Positions 8,884 to 18,574 of a stretch of DNA of 64,000 nt are shown here, one piece after another. Where the stretch lies: the NCBI RefSeq assembly GCF_029936995.1, contig NZ_JAPYRE010000006.1, positions 148,332 through 212,331 on the forward strand, given 5' to 3'. This stretch comes from Henriciella sp. (GTDB taxonomy: Bacteria; Pseudomonadota; Alphaproteobacteria; Caulobacterales; Hyphomonadaceae). The stretch's first letter is position 1, and every line of letters begins with the position of its first letter. Below the pieces are notes generated by a model, which had not been told where the DNA came from, ran no database searches, and saw only the letters and a list, made by a program, of their open reading frames with translations. The translations under genes were made by a program, and so were the position numbers.

Positions 8884-11141
8884 GCTGACGCCTTTTCGGG
8901 ATGTTCTGTTTCGGGGTTCAGGCCGTTTTTCGAGACACGCGAGGGATCAAAGGAATCAACCTCGATGACTTCGCGGACGGCTCGATAGAGGTCGCCCAGC
9001 TGTGCATGTTCCTCAGCGGTGATAAGACCGGCCTCACGGGCTGCCTCCGGCATCTCCATGTCCTTTTCCCGCATCCGCTTGCGTAAAGGAGCGCAGGCTA
9101 TGGTCAGCGCAAGCGCCCGCTCGAGCGCAGCAAGAGGGTCTGCGCCGGTGCCGGTATAGACGCCTTCGCCCAGGCGTTCGCGTGTCTCGCCGGGCTCCTG
9201 GAGAAGTTCGGCGACGGCTTTGGTCATTTTATCGGTCGGGCCGCGCCGGCGTTTCCCGCCGGTCTGGGTCAGCATCTTGATGGTCCAGCCCCAGAAACCG
9301 CTCGGGAAATTGTCGCCAACTTCGGCAAGCCGGGCGTGCATACGGGCGATGCCATCTGCGAAGACCCAGTCGAGCAGGGGTTTGTCTGCAGCAGGCTGTC
9401 CGTCGGCCTCAAAGCGTTTCAGGGCTGCGCTCAGCAGGAAAAGTTCGGCGAGGACATCGCCAAGCCGTGCAGACAGGCTCTCCTTGAACTTCAGCTTGCC
9501 GCCAAGAATGCCGAGTGAAATTTCTGAAGCTACGGCAAGGTTGGCGCTGTAACGCGATAGTTCGCGATAATACGGCTTGAGCGTTTCATCTTCCGGAACA
9601 GATGTGAACTTGCCGCCGGTCAGGCCATGGAACCAGCTGCGCCAGATATTTGCGAAATCATGCCCGACATGGCGCCAGATGAGGTCGTCAAACTTGCGCA
9701 GGGCTTCCTTGCGATCTTTCAGTGCGACGGCCTGCATCTCTTCCAGGATGTATGGGTGGCAACGGATCGAGCCCTGACCAAAAATGATCAGACTGCGCGT
9801 CATGATATTTGCGCCTTCGACGGTGATGCCGATAGGGATCGCCCTGTAGGGGGTCTCGAGATAGTTCTTCGGGCCGACGCAAATGCTCTTGCCGCCGTGA
9901 ATGTCCATGGCGTAGTTCACGGTTTCGCGCATCCGTTCGGTCGCGTGATACTTCATGATGCCAGAGGCCACACCCGGATGGTGGCCATTATCCAGCCCTA
10001 TCGTGATGAAGCGGCGCGCGGCCTCCAGCTGATAGGCGATGGCCCCGATGGGCGCGAGCTTTTCCTGTACGCCTTCGAACTGGCCGATCGGTATGCCAAA
10101 TTGCTCTCGAATACGGGCATAGGCCCCGGTCGTCTGGGCGGATACCTGTGCGGCAGCTGTGGAAAGAGAGGGCAGCGAAATACCGCGCCCGGCCGCGAGC
10201 GCGCCCATAAGCATTTTCCAGCCCTGGCCTGTCTGTTCCTGCCCACCGAGAATCTGGTTGACCGGAATGAAGACATCGCGGCCCCAGCTGGGGCCATTCT
10301 GGAAAGCAAGACCAGCCGGGATGTGACGGTCGCCCGTATCGACGCCTGGCAGGTCTGTCGGGACGAGGGCAACAGTGATGCCGAGATCTTCCTCGCCGCC
10401 GAGAAGGCCGTCCGGGTCCTTCAGCTTGAAGGCAAGCCCGATCAGGTTCGCGACCGGGCCAAGCGTGGTATAGCGCTTTTCCCAGTCGAGCTTGATGCCG
10501 AGTGTCTTTTCACCCTCCCACTCGCCTTCGCAGACGGTCCCGGTTGCTGTCATGGCGGAGGCGTCTGAGCCGGCTTCAACGCCGGTCAGGGCGAAGCAGG
10601 GAACTTCTTCGCCGCGGGCAAGGCGGGGAAGATAGTATTTTTTCTGTTCATCTGTGCCATAGAGCATCAGGAGCTCCCCCGGGCCGAGGGAGTTTGGCAC
10701 CATAACTGTCACAGCCGCTGAGACATTGCGTGTCGCGATACGTTTGACGACTTCGGAGTGTGCGGAAGCAGAAAAGCCGAGGCCGTCATACTCCTTCGGA
10801 ATGATCATGCCGAAGAATTTGTTCTGTTTCATATAGGCCCAGGCCGCTTCAGGCAGGTCCATATGCTCGTGCTCGATCTCGAAGTCGTCCAGCATGGCGC
10901 AGAACTCTGCGACGGGGCCGTCAAGGAATGCCTGTTCTTCCTCGGTAAAGCCGTGGCTCTCGAAGCTCCTGAACCTTTCCCAGTCTGGTTTGCCGGAAAA
11001 GAGATCGGCTTCCCACCAGGTGTCACCGGCCTCGAGGGCCTGGGCTTCTGTGTCTGAAAGACCCGGCAGTACGCTTTTGTACCAGCCCATTAGCGGCCTG
11101 CTGATGAGGTTCCGCCTAAGCGACTTGAAGGGGTTGGCCAT
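8880..11141 (-). CDS. fadE: FadE-type acyl-CoA dehydrogenase
   Basis: 753 residues, first gene of the beta-oxidation operon. FAD-dependent dehydrogenase catalysing the first step on medium and long acyl-CoAs. The length and architecture match the large FadE class (E. coli about 814) rather than the 380-residue Acd class: an N-terminal region with WYKSVLPGLSDTEAQALEAG, the central dehydrogenase core (FALTGVEAGSDASAMTATGTV; IMTRSLIIFGQGSIRCHPYI) and a C-terminal domain (DUF1974-type, roughly 470-720). An AGAGG site precedes the ATG. The divergently transcribed FadL-type porin starts about 140 bp away, so the shared intergenic region probably holds a joint fatty-acid-responsive control region, although I could not recognise the operator. 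Confidence 0.92.
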   Translation of the reverse strand: MANPFKSLRRNLISRPLMGWYKSVLPGLSDTEAQALEAGDTWWEADLFSGKPDWERFRSFESHGFTEEEQAFLDGPVAEFCAMLDDFEIEHEHMDLPEAAWAYMKQNKFFGMIIPKEYDGLGFSASAHSEVVKRIATRNVSAAVTVMVPNSLGPGELLMLYGTDEQKKYYLPRLARGEEVPCFALTGVEAGSDASAMTATGTVCEGEWEGEKTLGIKLDWEKRYTTLGPVANLIGLAFKLKDPDGLLGGEEDLGITVALVPTDLPGVDTGDRHIPAGLAFQNGPSWGRDVFIPVNQILGGQEQTGQGWKMLMGALAAGRGISLPSLSTAAAQVSAQTTGAYARIREQFGIPIGQFEGVQEKLAPIGAIAYQLEAARRFITIGLDNGHHPGVASGIMKYHATERMRETVNYAMDIHGGKSICVGPKNYLETPYRAIPIGITVEGANIMTRSLIIFGQGSIRCHPYILEEMQAVALKDRKEALRKFDDLIWRHVGHDFANIWRSWFHGLTGGKFTSVPEDETLKPYYRELSRYSANLAVASEISLGILGGKLKFKESLSARLGDVLAELFLLSAALKRFEADGQPAADKPLLDWVFADGIARMHARLAEVGDNFPSGFWGWTIKMLTQTGGKRRRGPTDKMTKAVAELLQEPGETRERLGEGVYTGTGADPLAALERALALTIACAPLRKRMREKDMEMPEAAREAGLITAEEHAQLGDLYRAVREVIEVDSFDPSRVSKNGLNPETEHPEKASA

Positions 11142-11280
11142 GAGTCGGATGCCTCTTGATAACAGAAATATAATTGGAAAGCGTCTGGGGAAGGCTTCAG
11201 GTTCCCATCAAAACCTGCGACGCGCGAACGTCCGGGGGAGCGTTCGTTTCGTGTGAAAAATGCAAGAAGGCTTTCCTCCC
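11142..11280. promoter_or_regulatory. divergent control region between fadE and the FadL-type porin gene
   Basis: An AT-rich stretch (about 11158-11180) adjoins the fadE start, and a 6-bp-arm inverted repeat CGAACG...CGTTCG lies at about 11222-11244 on the porin side. Promoters for both directions must sit here, but I cannot assign -35/-10 boxes or an operator confidently. Confidence 0.4.
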
Positions 11281-12603
11281 ATGTACATAATCCGCACACT
11301 TACAATGACTCTCCTCGCCAGCTCTGCGGTGGGTCTGGCGAATGCTGACAGTTTCGCCGTGAATGAATATTCCGCATCAGACCTCGGACGGGCCAATACA
11401 GGACGGGTCACGCAGACGGACGACCCGGCTGCAGCCTTTGGTAACCCGGCACTTCTGACGGCGTTCGAGCGTCCGGAAGTGTCGCTGGGTGTAAGCGGGA
11501 TATTTGGCAATGCCGAGTATGATGACAGAGGGTCTGCCGATGCGCTGGGTAATCCACTCGGAGGCGACACGAATGGGTTCCTGTTTGACGAAGCCGTCCC
11601 GTATGGCCATGCAGTATATCCCTTGAGCGAGGATGTTGCGCTCGGCCTGTCAGTAACAGTGCCGTTCGGCCTCTCGACCGACTATGAAAAGGACTGGCCG
11701 GGCCGCTATCAGGCGCTGACGTCCGAATTGCAGACGATCAACATCAATCCGAGCCTCGCCTATCAGGTCAGCGATACAGTTTCCCTGGGGATCGGTATCA
11801 ATGCCCAGCGCGTCGATGCGCGGCTGACCAGCGCAATTGATTTCGGTGCTGTGTGTTTCAATCAGGCCGACCCGGCCACATGCACGGCGGCAGGTGTCGT
11901 TCCGCAAGGCGCTGACGGGGTAACGGAAATTGAAGGTGATGACTGGAGTTATGGCTGGAATGCAGGCATTTCCTGGATGCCGCATCAGGATGTCACGGTT
12001 GGGCTGCACTATCGCTCACAGATCGACCACATGGTCGAGGGCGATGCCAGTTTCACGGTTCCCGAGAATGCAGACTTTCTGACGGCAGGCGGGGCGTTCA
12101 CGGATACGGGTGGCGGTGCCGCACTTGACCTGCCCGCGTCGACGGAACTGGGGATCAAGTGGGCCGCGACGGACCGCGCCACGCTTTATGCCAATGCGAT
12201 GTGGACCGAGTGGTCCAGTATACAGGAGTTACGGGTCCAGTTTGAAAATCCTGTCCAGCCGGACTCGGTCGAAGAGCTGAAGTATGAGGATGCCGGCCGT
12301 TATGGCTTCGGTGGCGATTATGAACTGTCACCGGATTGGACGGTGCGTGCAGGGTATGCGTTTGATGAAACTCCGGCCCAGCCCGCTTTCCGCACCGCGC
12401 GAATTCCCGACAATGACCGCCATATCCTGGCTGTCGGCACGAGCTGGTCTCCAAACCCGGCGTGGACGGTCGATGCAGCCTATAACCGGGTCACTATTGA
12501 GGACGCTGATTTCGACAGGACGGGCAGTTTCGGCGACCGTGTGACTGGGAAGTTCAGCGGACATGCTGATGTGGTTTCGGTGAGCGCGACACGACAGTTC
12601 TGA
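11281..12603 (+). CDS. fadL: OmpP1/FadL-family outer membrane long-chain fatty acid transport protein
   Basis: 440 residues from the ATG at 11281 (MYIIRTLTMTLLASSAVGLANA, a clean 22-residue signal peptide); an alternative ATG at 11260 adds seven residues. The mature protein begins DSFAVNEYSASDLGRANTGRVTQTDDPAAAFGNPALL, the FadL-family start in which the N-terminus plugs the barrel with the conserved NPA motif. Then come VPFGLSTDYEKDWPGRYQAL, SLAYQVSDTVSLGIGINAQ and alternating beta strands ending in the aromatic VSATRQF, as expected for a beta barrel. It imports hydrophobic substrates across the outer membrane, and the divergent fadE operon points to fatty acids. Hydrocarbon or aromatic uptake by relatives (TodX/XylN type) is an alternative. 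Confidence 0.92.
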   Translation: MYIIRTLTMTLLASSAVGLANADSFAVNEYSASDLGRANTGRVTQTDDPAAAFGNPALLTAFERPEVSLGVSGIFGNAEYDDRGSADALGNPLGGDTNGFLFDEAVPYGHAVYPLSEDVALGLSVTVPFGLSTDYEKDWPGRYQALTSELQTININPSLAYQVSDTVSLGIGINAQRVDARLTSAIDFGAVCFNQADPATCTAAGVVPQGADGVTEIEGDDWSYGWNAGISWMPHQDVTVGLHYRSQIDHMVEGDASFTVPENADFLTAGGAFTDTGGGAALDLPASTELGIKWAATDRATLYANAMWTEWSSIQELRVQFENPVQPDSVEELKYEDAGRYGFGGDYELSPDWTVRAGYAFDETPAQPAFRTARIPDNDRHILAVGTSWSPNPAWTVDAAYNRVTIEDADFDRTGSFGDRVTGKFSGHADVVSVSATRQF

Positions 12604-12689
12604 GACGTCACTTTCACCAAGGGCCGTTCCGCGCTCCATAAACTGGGCCTTCTGCGGAACGTTGCCCGGGGCTGAGCGTCTTTCACGAG

Positions 12690-14222
12690 GTGGATCTGAC
12701 ATTTGCCAGTCGGACGAATGCAGGTTGCAGAGACAAACGTTGCGCCCGGGGGCAGCCATTGGACGAGACTCAATTCCTTGTGCCAGGCGATACATGCTGG
12801 CGGCGCGAACAGGCGGATTGTGTGCGCATCATTATCGATGGCGCGGATTATTTTCCCGCGGTCAAGCGCGCCATGCTGAACGCGCAGCATACGATCATGA
12901 TGATTGGCTGGGATTTCGATACCCGCATTGAATTCGAGCCTGACGGTGCAACACTTGAGGGACCCAATACGCTCGGTGAATTCCTTTCATGGTTTACTGA
13001 AAACCGTGAGGACACCCGGCTCTATATGCTGAAATGGGACCTGGGGACATTGCAGTCACTCGGGCGTGGTATGGTGCCAATGGCCGTGCGTCCCATGCGA
13101 ATGTCGGAAAACTTCCACTTCAAGCTCGACACTTCGCATCCTGCGGGCGCAGCGCATCACTCAAAGATCATTGTAATTGATGACCAGATTGCCTTCTGTG
13201 GCGGTATCGACATGACAGCAGGGCGCTGGGACACGCGTGACCACGATGATAACCAGCCGTACCGTAAAATGCCCGGAGATGGCGAGCCTCTGAAACCCTG
13301 GCACGATGTTACAACGGCGGTTTCTGGCCCGCTTGCCAAGGCCCTGGGCGACGTGGCGCGCCAGCGCTGGTTCAGGGCAACGGGGCAGAGGATCAACCCG
13401 CCCGGTCTTGATGGCAGGCCAGTATGGCCAGGGCTCGAAACGACCTTCGAGCGTCTGCCCGTCGCAATTGCGCGAACCTATCCGGATTATGACGGCTTTC
13501 CGGAAGCCCGCGAGATTGAGGCGCTATATCTCAGGGCAATCGCCGAAGTGCGGCAGACCTTCTATGTCGAGACGCAGTATCTTGCATCTGCCCGTATCGC
13601 ACGTGCGATTGCCGAGCGCCTGGCTGAAGCGGATGGACCTGAATTCGTGATCGTGCTGCCGCAGAAGGCTGAAGGATGGCTGCGACAGAAGGCGATGGAT
13701 GGCGCGCGTGAGCGGCTGTTGAATTATCTCTGGGCGAATGACCCGCATGGCCGTCTGGCGGCATATTATCCGGTCACTCAGGAAGGGGCCGCGATATATG
13801 TCCATGCCAAGGTTCTTATCGTAGATGACTGGCTTATCCGCGTCGGGTCTTCGAACCTCAACAATCGCTCAATGGGGTTTGACACCGAATGTGACCTGGC
13901 CATTGATGCGCGTGATTGTGCCGAGCCTGACGCTGTCGGGGCCAGGATTCTCGAGCTGCGTCACGATCTTGTCTGCGAGCATCTGGGCGTAGGTGAAAGC
14001 GCCTTTGCCGAGCAGCTGGAAGCATCAGAAAGCCTCATAAGTGCCATAGAGGGCCTGCGGGGCGATGGGCGCTCCCTTCGGCCCTTCACGCGGGGCGAGG
14101 TGAAAGAGGATGCCAATATCCTCGCAGAAAATGAGCTTGCCGATCCCGAAGCGGTTGGCGATGGCCTTGCCGACCGCTTGATGGACGGCATTCGTGACCT
14201 GGTGGGACGGGTCAAGTCCTGA
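12690..14222 (+). CDS. phospholipase D-like phosphodiesterase (cardiolipin synthase-like)
   Basis: 510 residues if the GTG at 12690 is used; a TTG near 12759 with GGGGGC upstream is an alternative, so the N-terminus is uncertain. Two HKD motifs are clear: HHSKIIVIDD (H157 onward) followed by GGIDMTAGRWDTRDH, and HAKVLIVDDWLIRVGSSNLNNRSMGFDTE (H372 onward). These define the PLD superfamily with both half-sites in one chain. There is no obvious signal peptide or membrane segment, unlike standard cardiolipin synthases. Relatives act as phospholipid hydrolases or transphosphatidylases; the substrate cannot be read. It stands alone, about 90 bp behind the FadL-type gene, and may share its transcript. 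Confidence 0.85.
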   Translation: MDLTFASRTNAGCRDKRCARGQPLDETQFLVPGDTCWRREQADCVRIIIDGADYFPAVKRAMLNAQHTIMMIGWDFDTRIEFEPDGATLEGPNTLGEFLSWFTENREDTRLYMLKWDLGTLQSLGRGMVPMAVRPMRMSENFHFKLDTSHPAGAAHHSKIIVIDDQIAFCGGIDMTAGRWDTRDHDDNQPYRKMPGDGEPLKPWHDVTTAVSGPLAKALGDVARQRWFRATGQRINPPGLDGRPVWPGLETTFERLPVAIARTYPDYDGFPEAREIEALYLRAIAEVRQTFYVETQYLASARIARAIAERLAEADGPEFVIVLPQKAEGWLRQKAMDGARERLLNYLWANDPHGRLAAYYPVTQEGAAIYVHAKVLIVDDWLIRVGSSNLNNRSMGFDTECDLAIDARDCAEPDAVGARILELRHDLVCEHLGVGESAFAEQLEASESLISAIEGLRGDGRSLRPFTRGEVKEDANILAENELADPEAVGDGLADRLMDGIRDLVGRVKS

Positions 14223-14566
14223 CACTTGCCAGACGAGGCGTAGGCCTGCGCCGCCCAGCAGGCAGATGTCACCCGGCTGGCAATGTTATTTTTGTAAGAA
14301 TATTACAAATATTTGACAAAAATATTACCACATATACTTTCAGGGTGGTTGGCGGTCATCTCGCATGAGCGCCGAAAATGAGCGTGCATAACTGAACGGG
14401 TTGGTTTTGCTTGGATTTACGGCTAATTTGAGCTCTTTCTGGCCTATTTTGTCTTTCTTTTGGTGGGATTGAGGGGCGCGTACCCTTTTTGACAAAAGGG
14501 TAGACACATTCTGTCAAAAGCGGCAGGAAAACCCGGAATTTATAATGGCCAACTAAGGACGTGACG
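14223..14566 (+). promoter_or_regulatory. glcB upstream region (344 bp, no gene)
   Basis: Much more AT-rich than its surroundings. It holds the ScfR-type motif at 14291-14309, a TTGACA (14313-14318) with a TACTTT 16 nt further on, a second palindrome TACCCTTTT-TGAC-AAAAGGGTA (14481-14502), a reversed TGTCAAAAG (14512-14520), and a TATAAT at 14541-14546 that would give a short leader before the ATG. At least one promoter is expected here; which is used cannot be told from sequence. Confidence 0.5.
14291..14309. promoter_or_regulatory. candidate ScfR operator upstream of malate synthase G
   Basis: Inverted repeat TTTGTAA-GAATA-TTACAAA with perfect 7-bp arms. Its left part, TTTGTAAGAAT, recurs exactly (reverse strand) at 20279-20289 in front of isocitrate lyase. 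The gene between the two enzymes encodes a ScfR/RamB-type regulator, a family known to control glyoxylate-shunt and short-chain acyl genes. Assignment to that regulator is inference from position and repetition. Confidence 0.6.
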
Positions 14567-16741
14567 ATGAGCAAGCGGACGCAGACAGGAAGTGCAGGAA
14601 GCAGCCAGATGAAAGACTGTCATGGCCTGAGCGTGGACCAGCAGCTTGTTGATTTTGTTGAGACCGATGTTCTGCCTGGATTGTCTGTCGGCACTGATGC
14701 CTTCTGGAAGGGCATGGCCAATATTTTTGAGCGTTTCTCCGGCCGGAATGCAGACCTCCTGAAGACGCGTGAAGACTTGCAGGCGAAGATTGATGCCTGG
14801 TGCAAGGACCCGGCTAATCAGAAATCCGGCCCGGGTGCGGGTAAGTCGTTCCTTGAAGAGATCGGTTATCTGGTGCCTGAGCCCGAGCCGAAGCCCATCG
14901 CGACGGGAAATACAGATCCCGAGCTTGCCTTGCTGGCTGGGCCCCAGCTCGTCGTGCCTGTCCTCAATGCGCGCTATGTCCTGAACGCTGCGAATGCGCG
15001 CTGGGGCAATCTTTATGATGCGCTGTATGGCACCGATGCAATCGCACGTGATGGCACGGAAAAGCCTGGCTATGATCCCGAACGCGGGGCCAAGGTCATT
15101 GCCTGGGCGAAAGGCTTCCTGGACAAAGCGGTTCCGCTGGCGGACGGCTCGCATGCTGACGTTGCGGCTTACACGGTTGAGGGCGGCGCGCTTGTGCCTG
15201 CGCTTGCTGATCCGGGTGCCTTTGCCGGGTATCAGGGCGCGCAGGAAGCGCCATCGGCGATCCTGCTGAAACACAATGGCCTGCATATTGAGCTGGCCAT
15301 CGACCGGGAGTCGCAGGTCGGCCAGCAGGATAATGCCGGGGTCAGTGGAGTTGAGCTCGAGGCGGCCTTGTCGACGATTGTCGACTTCGAGGACTCGGTT
15401 GCCGCAGTCGATGCGGAAGACAAGGTCGAGGCTTATCGCAACTGGCTCGGCCTGATGCGGGGGGATCTGGAATCAAGTTTCGAGAAGGGCGGCCGGACGC
15501 TTTCGCGTACCCTTAATGAGGACCGGAACTATACCGCACCCGATGGCGGTAAAGTGACCCTGAAGGGGCGCTCACTGCTGCTCGTGCGTAATGTCGGTCA
15601 TCTTATGACTACGCCAGCCGTGCGCTTGCCAGATGGTTCGGAGGCGCCGGAAGGCATTCTTGATGGTATCCTGACAAGCCTGATTGCCTGTCATGATCTG
15701 AAGCGTCCGGGAGAGGGGAATTCGCGCAAGGGCTCCATCTACATCGTGAAGCCGAAGATGCACGGGCCGGAAGAATGCGCATTCACCAATGATCTCTTCG
15801 ATGCGGTGGAAGACATGCTCGGTCTGGACCGCCACACGATCAAGGTTGGCGTGATGGATGAGGAGCGGCGCACCTCGGCCAATCTCGGCGCCTGTATCAA
15901 TGCCGTGAAAGACCGGATCGTCTTTATCAATACCGGCTTCCTGGATCGCACGGGCGACGAGATCCACACGAGTATGCAGGCTGGCGCGATGGTGCGCAAA
16001 GGCGACATGAAAGCGTGTGACTGGATCGGCGCCTATGAGGCCCGCAATGTCGCGATTGGGCTGCAATGGGGTTTCTCCGGCAAGGCCCAGATCGGCAAGG
16101 GCATGTGGGCAGCGCCCGACCGGATGGCGGATATGCTGGAGCAGAAAATCGGTCATCCGAAGACGGGCGCGAACACGGCCTGGGTGCCGAGCCCGACGGC
16201 GGCGGTCCTGCATGCGGTGCACTATCACGAGGTCGACGTCGCCGCACGTCAGGCTGAAGTTGCGAAGGAGCCTGTCCCCGCCCTCGACAAGCTGCTGACC
16301 ATCCCGCTTTCTGAAGGCAAGAACTGGTCCGGAGAAGAGATCGAGGCCGAGCTCGAGAACAATGCGCAGGGCATTCTCGGCTACGTTGTGCGCTGGGTCG
16401 ATCAGGGCGTCGGCTGCTCGAAGGTGCCGGACATCAACGATATCGGACTAATGGAAGACCGCGCGACACTGCGTATCTCCTCCCAGCATATCGCGAACTG
16501 GCTGATGCATGGCGTCTGCACGCGCGAGCAGGTCGAGACGGCTTTCCAGCGTATGGCGGCCAAGGTCGACAAGCAGAATGAGGGCGACCCGCTCTACCAT
16601 CCGATGGCGCCGGGATTTGATGGGGTTGCCTATAAAGCTGCATGTGCGCTTGTCTTCGAGGGGGCGAATCAGCCGAGCGGTTATACTGAACCTCTGCTTC
16701 ACCGTTATCGTGCAGAGGCCAAGGCGCAGCAGGGAGCGTAA
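14567..16741 (+). CDS. glcB: malate synthase G
   Basis: 724 residues from the ATG at 14567 with AAGGA 7 nt upstream; a GTG two codons earlier is less well placed. Condenses glyoxylate and acetyl-CoA to malate, the second enzyme of the glyoxylate shunt. Malate synthase G features are visible: [27 protein letters not shown], the long insertion domain, [23 protein letters not shown], and the conserved catalytic region [14 protein letters not shown]...[22 protein letters not shown], ending in [25 protein letters not shown]. The length matches the G isoform (about 720), not the A form. Followed after 12 bp by the ScfR-type regulator. Confidence 0.97.
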   Translation: MSKRTQTGSAGSSQMKDCHGLSVDQQLVDFVETDVLPGLSVGTDAFWKGMANIFERFSGRNADLLKTREDLQAKIDAWCKDPANQKSGPGAGKSFLEEIGYLVPEPEPKPIATGNTDPELALLAGPQLVVPVLNARYVLNAANARWGNLYDALYGTDAIARDGTEKPGYDPERGAKVIAWAKGFLDKAVPLADGSHADVAAYTVEGGALVPALADPGAFAGYQGAQEAPSAILLKHNGLHIELAIDRESQVGQQDNAGVSGVELEAALSTIVDFEDSVAAVDAEDKVEAYRNWLGLMRGDLESSFEKGGRTLSRTLNEDRNYTAPDGGKVTLKGRSLLLVRNVGHLMTTPAVRLPDGSEAPEGILDGILTSLIACHDLKRPGEGNSRKGSIYIVKPKMHGPEECAFTNDLFDAVEDMLGLDRHTIKVGVMDEERRTSANLGACINAVKDRIVFINTGFLDRTGDEIHTSMQAGAMVRKGDMKACDWIGAYEARNVAIGLQWGFSGKAQIGKGMWAAPDRMADMLEQKIGHPKTGANTAWVPSPTAAVLHAVHYHEVDVAARQAEVAKEPVPALDKLLTIPLSEGKNWSGEEIEAELENNAQGILGYVVRWVDQGVGCSKVPDINDIGLMEDRATLRISSQHIANWLMHGVCTREQVETAFQRMAAKVDKQNEGDPLYHPMAPGFDGVAYKAACALVFEGANQPSGYTEPLLHRYRAEAKAQQGA

Positions 16742-16753
16742 GGGGAGAAACAT

Positions 16754-18148
16754 ATGGCCGGTGAAAAGGCTGTCTTTGTCGGGCCGAGGTTGCGCCGGTT
16801 GCGCCGCGATCTTGGTCTCACCCAGACGGTCATGGCCGAGGATCTCGGTATCTCCCCGTCCTATATTGCGCTTATCGAGCGCAACCAGCGTCCGCTGACA
16901 GCGAAGGTTTTGCTCAAGCTCGCCCAGATCTACAAGGTGGACCTTTCCCAGTTCGCTGGTGATGGTGGCACAGGCGTATCGCGCCGGTTGGAGGATCTTC
17001 TCAAGGACCCGCTGTTCAGCGATCTAGACCTTGCACCGGGAGAGGTCTCCGACCTTGCCACTGGCCATCCCGGTCTCGCCGAAGCACTGGTGCGGACCTA
17101 TCGCGCCTATCGGGACGGGCAGATGGCGTTGGCCGATCATGCGGGGGCCGAGGCCACAGCCGATCCGTTGGAGGAGACGCGCGCCTTCCTGGCGACACAC
17201 CGGAATTTCTTTGCCGATCTCGACCATGCCGCCGAACTCATCGGGCGCGATCATGATGACATCAACAGCCTGATCGAGAGGGTGAAGAGCCGTCACGGCT
17301 TCAGGACACGGCGTATGCCGCGCGACATCATGGCCGGGGCTGTGCGCCGGTTCGAATATCACCGCCGGGAGCTTCTTCTCGATGAAAGCCTGGATGCTGC
17401 GGCAACGGCGTTCCAGATTGCCTTGCAGCTTGTCTATCTTGAGCTCGGCGACGCTATTGATGCCATCATGAAAGCGGCGCACTTCAAGACTGAGGATGCC
17501 CGCCGGATGACACGCCGCGCCCTTGCAGGCTACGGGGCAGGCGCAATCCTGATGCCCTATACCTCATTCTACCGGGAGGCGGAGGCGCGCCGCTACGATA
17601 TCGAGGCGCTGTCCCGGCGTTTCCGGGTGAGTTTCGAGCAGGTCGCCCACCGGTTGACCAGTCTCCAGAAGCCCGGACAGGAGGGCGTCCCCTTCTTTTT
17701 CATCCGGGTCGATCCGGCGGGTAATGTCTCGAAGCGGTTTGACGGCAGCGATTATCCTTTTGCCCGTCAGGGCGGATCGTGCCCTCTCTGGTCACTGCAT
17801 GCCACATTCCAGACACCGGGCCGTATCCTGACGCAGATTGTCGAGCTGCCGGACGGTGCGCAGTTCTTTTCTGTCTCACGCACCGTCACAGCCGGAGGGG
17901 GTGCCTACGGCGCGCCCCGGGCCGAGCGGGCCGTAGCGCTTGGGTGCTCAATCGAGGATGCGGCGCGGCTGGTCTATTCAGACGGGATGGATATCGAGGA
18001 CCCGGACGCCACGCCGATCGGTATCGCCTGTCGGTTGTGCCAGCGTACGAACTGCGTGGCGCGCGCTGAGCCCCCGCTGGGCCGGCAGCTGCTGGGTGAC
18101 GAGAACCGGCGCATGGCGGCCCCCTTCCTTTTCGGGGATGAGGGATAG
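16754..18148 (+). CDS. ScfR/RamB-type short-chain fatty acyl transcriptional regulator
   Basis: 464 residues; AGGGGAG precedes the ATG and overlaps the glcB stop. N-terminal XRE helix-turn-helix at about 12-66 (LRRLRRDLGLTQTVMAEDLGISPSYIALIERNQRPLTAKVL), a helical middle region, and a C-terminal domain ending in GIACRLCQRTNCVARAEPP with the Cys cluster typical of this family. ScfR members sense short acyl-CoAs and control glyoxylate cycle, propionate or acetate genes, as RamB does in corynebacteria and mycobacteria (established for the family). Position directly behind glcB and convergent with aceA fits control of both. Whether it activates or represses is not readable. Confidence 0.88.
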   Translation: MAGEKAVFVGPRLRRLRRDLGLTQTVMAEDLGISPSYIALIERNQRPLTAKVLLKLAQIYKVDLSQFAGDGGTGVSRRLEDLLKDPLFSDLDLAPGEVSDLATGHPGLAEALVRTYRAYRDGQMALADHAGAEATADPLEETRAFLATHRNFFADLDHAAELIGRDHDDINSLIERVKSRHGFRTRRMPRDIMAGAVRRFEYHRRELLLDESLDAAATAFQIALQLVYLELGDAIDAIMKAAHFKTEDARRMTRRALAGYGAGAILMPYTSFYREAEARRYDIEALSRRFRVSFEQVAHRLTSLQKPGQEGVPFFFIRVDPAGNVSKRFDGSDYPFARQGGSCPLWSLHATFQTPGRILTQIVELPDGAQFFSVSRTVTAGGGAYGAPRAERAVALGCSIEDAARLVYSDGMDIEDPDATPIGIACRLCQRTNCVARAEPPLGRQLLGDENRRMAAPFLFGDEG

Positions 18149-18188
18149 ACGCGTTTTTGCGTTTTTCCCGGCGCGCTCTGAACGGAAA

Positions 18189-18220
18189 AGGGCCAGCCGA
18201 AAGAATATCCGGCTGGCCCT
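18189..18220 (-). terminator. terminator between scfR and the aceA transcript
   Basis: Perfect 11-bp stem AGGGCCAGCCG / CGGCTGGCCCT with a 10-nt loop. On the minus strand it is followed by TTTTCC, so it best serves the aceA-hypothetical transcript, though it lies between convergent genes and can act in both directions. Confidence 0.8.
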
Positions 18221-18245
18221 CTGGTGATGTGATGGTCCCGACAGG

Positions 18246-18476
18246 TTATTCGGACTTGGCCTGCTCGCGCTTGACGAAGCTCACCGAGAACATCGTCTTG
18301 CCCTCGAACATGTCCTTGGCCGGTTCGACGCCTTCAGAAAGCATGAACTTGCGCTCGAGAATCGGGCCGTCCATGAGGTAGCCGCGGGCAGACATGCGTC
18401 CACGGTGGTGTTCAAGCGCGGCGGCCGAGAAGCTCGACGCGATAATGGTAATACGTTCTGGTTCCTGGTCGCTCAT
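18246..18476 (-). CDS. small conserved-looking protein of unknown function in the aceA transcript
   Basis: 76 residues: a well-formed reading frame with a GAAGGA-like site upstream of the ATG and a terminator just behind its stop. The sequence has ITIIASSFSAAALEHHRGRMSARGYLMDGPILERKFMLSEGVEPAKDMFEGKTMFSVSFVKR, which looks like a compact alpha/beta fold with no signal peptide or membrane segment. I do not recognise the family. It lies about 100 bp downstream of isocitrate lyase on the same strand with no terminator between, so it is probably co-transcribed and may be an accessory or regulator of the shunt. Function unknown. Confidence 0.75.
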   Translation of the reverse strand: MSDQEPERITIIASSFSAAALEHHRGRMSARGYLMDGPILERKFMLSEGVEPAKDMFEGKTMFSVSFVKREQAKSE

Positions 18477-18574
18477 TTCTATGATCCTTCAGGGTAATCG
18501 GGGTGAGTGGGCTGGCTCCCGCTGCGCAGGTATCAGGCTGCGGAAGCCGCCCCGTTCAGGCGCGGGGGATGGCG

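Noticed and set aside
8116..8988. 290-codon open frame on the plus strand
   Set aside because: Antisense to the thiolase and the end of fadE; composition is a shadow of those genes.
14540..15286. 248-codon open frame on the minus strand at the start of glcB
   Set aside because: Antisense to malate synthase G and covering its ribosome binding site; no homology-like features.
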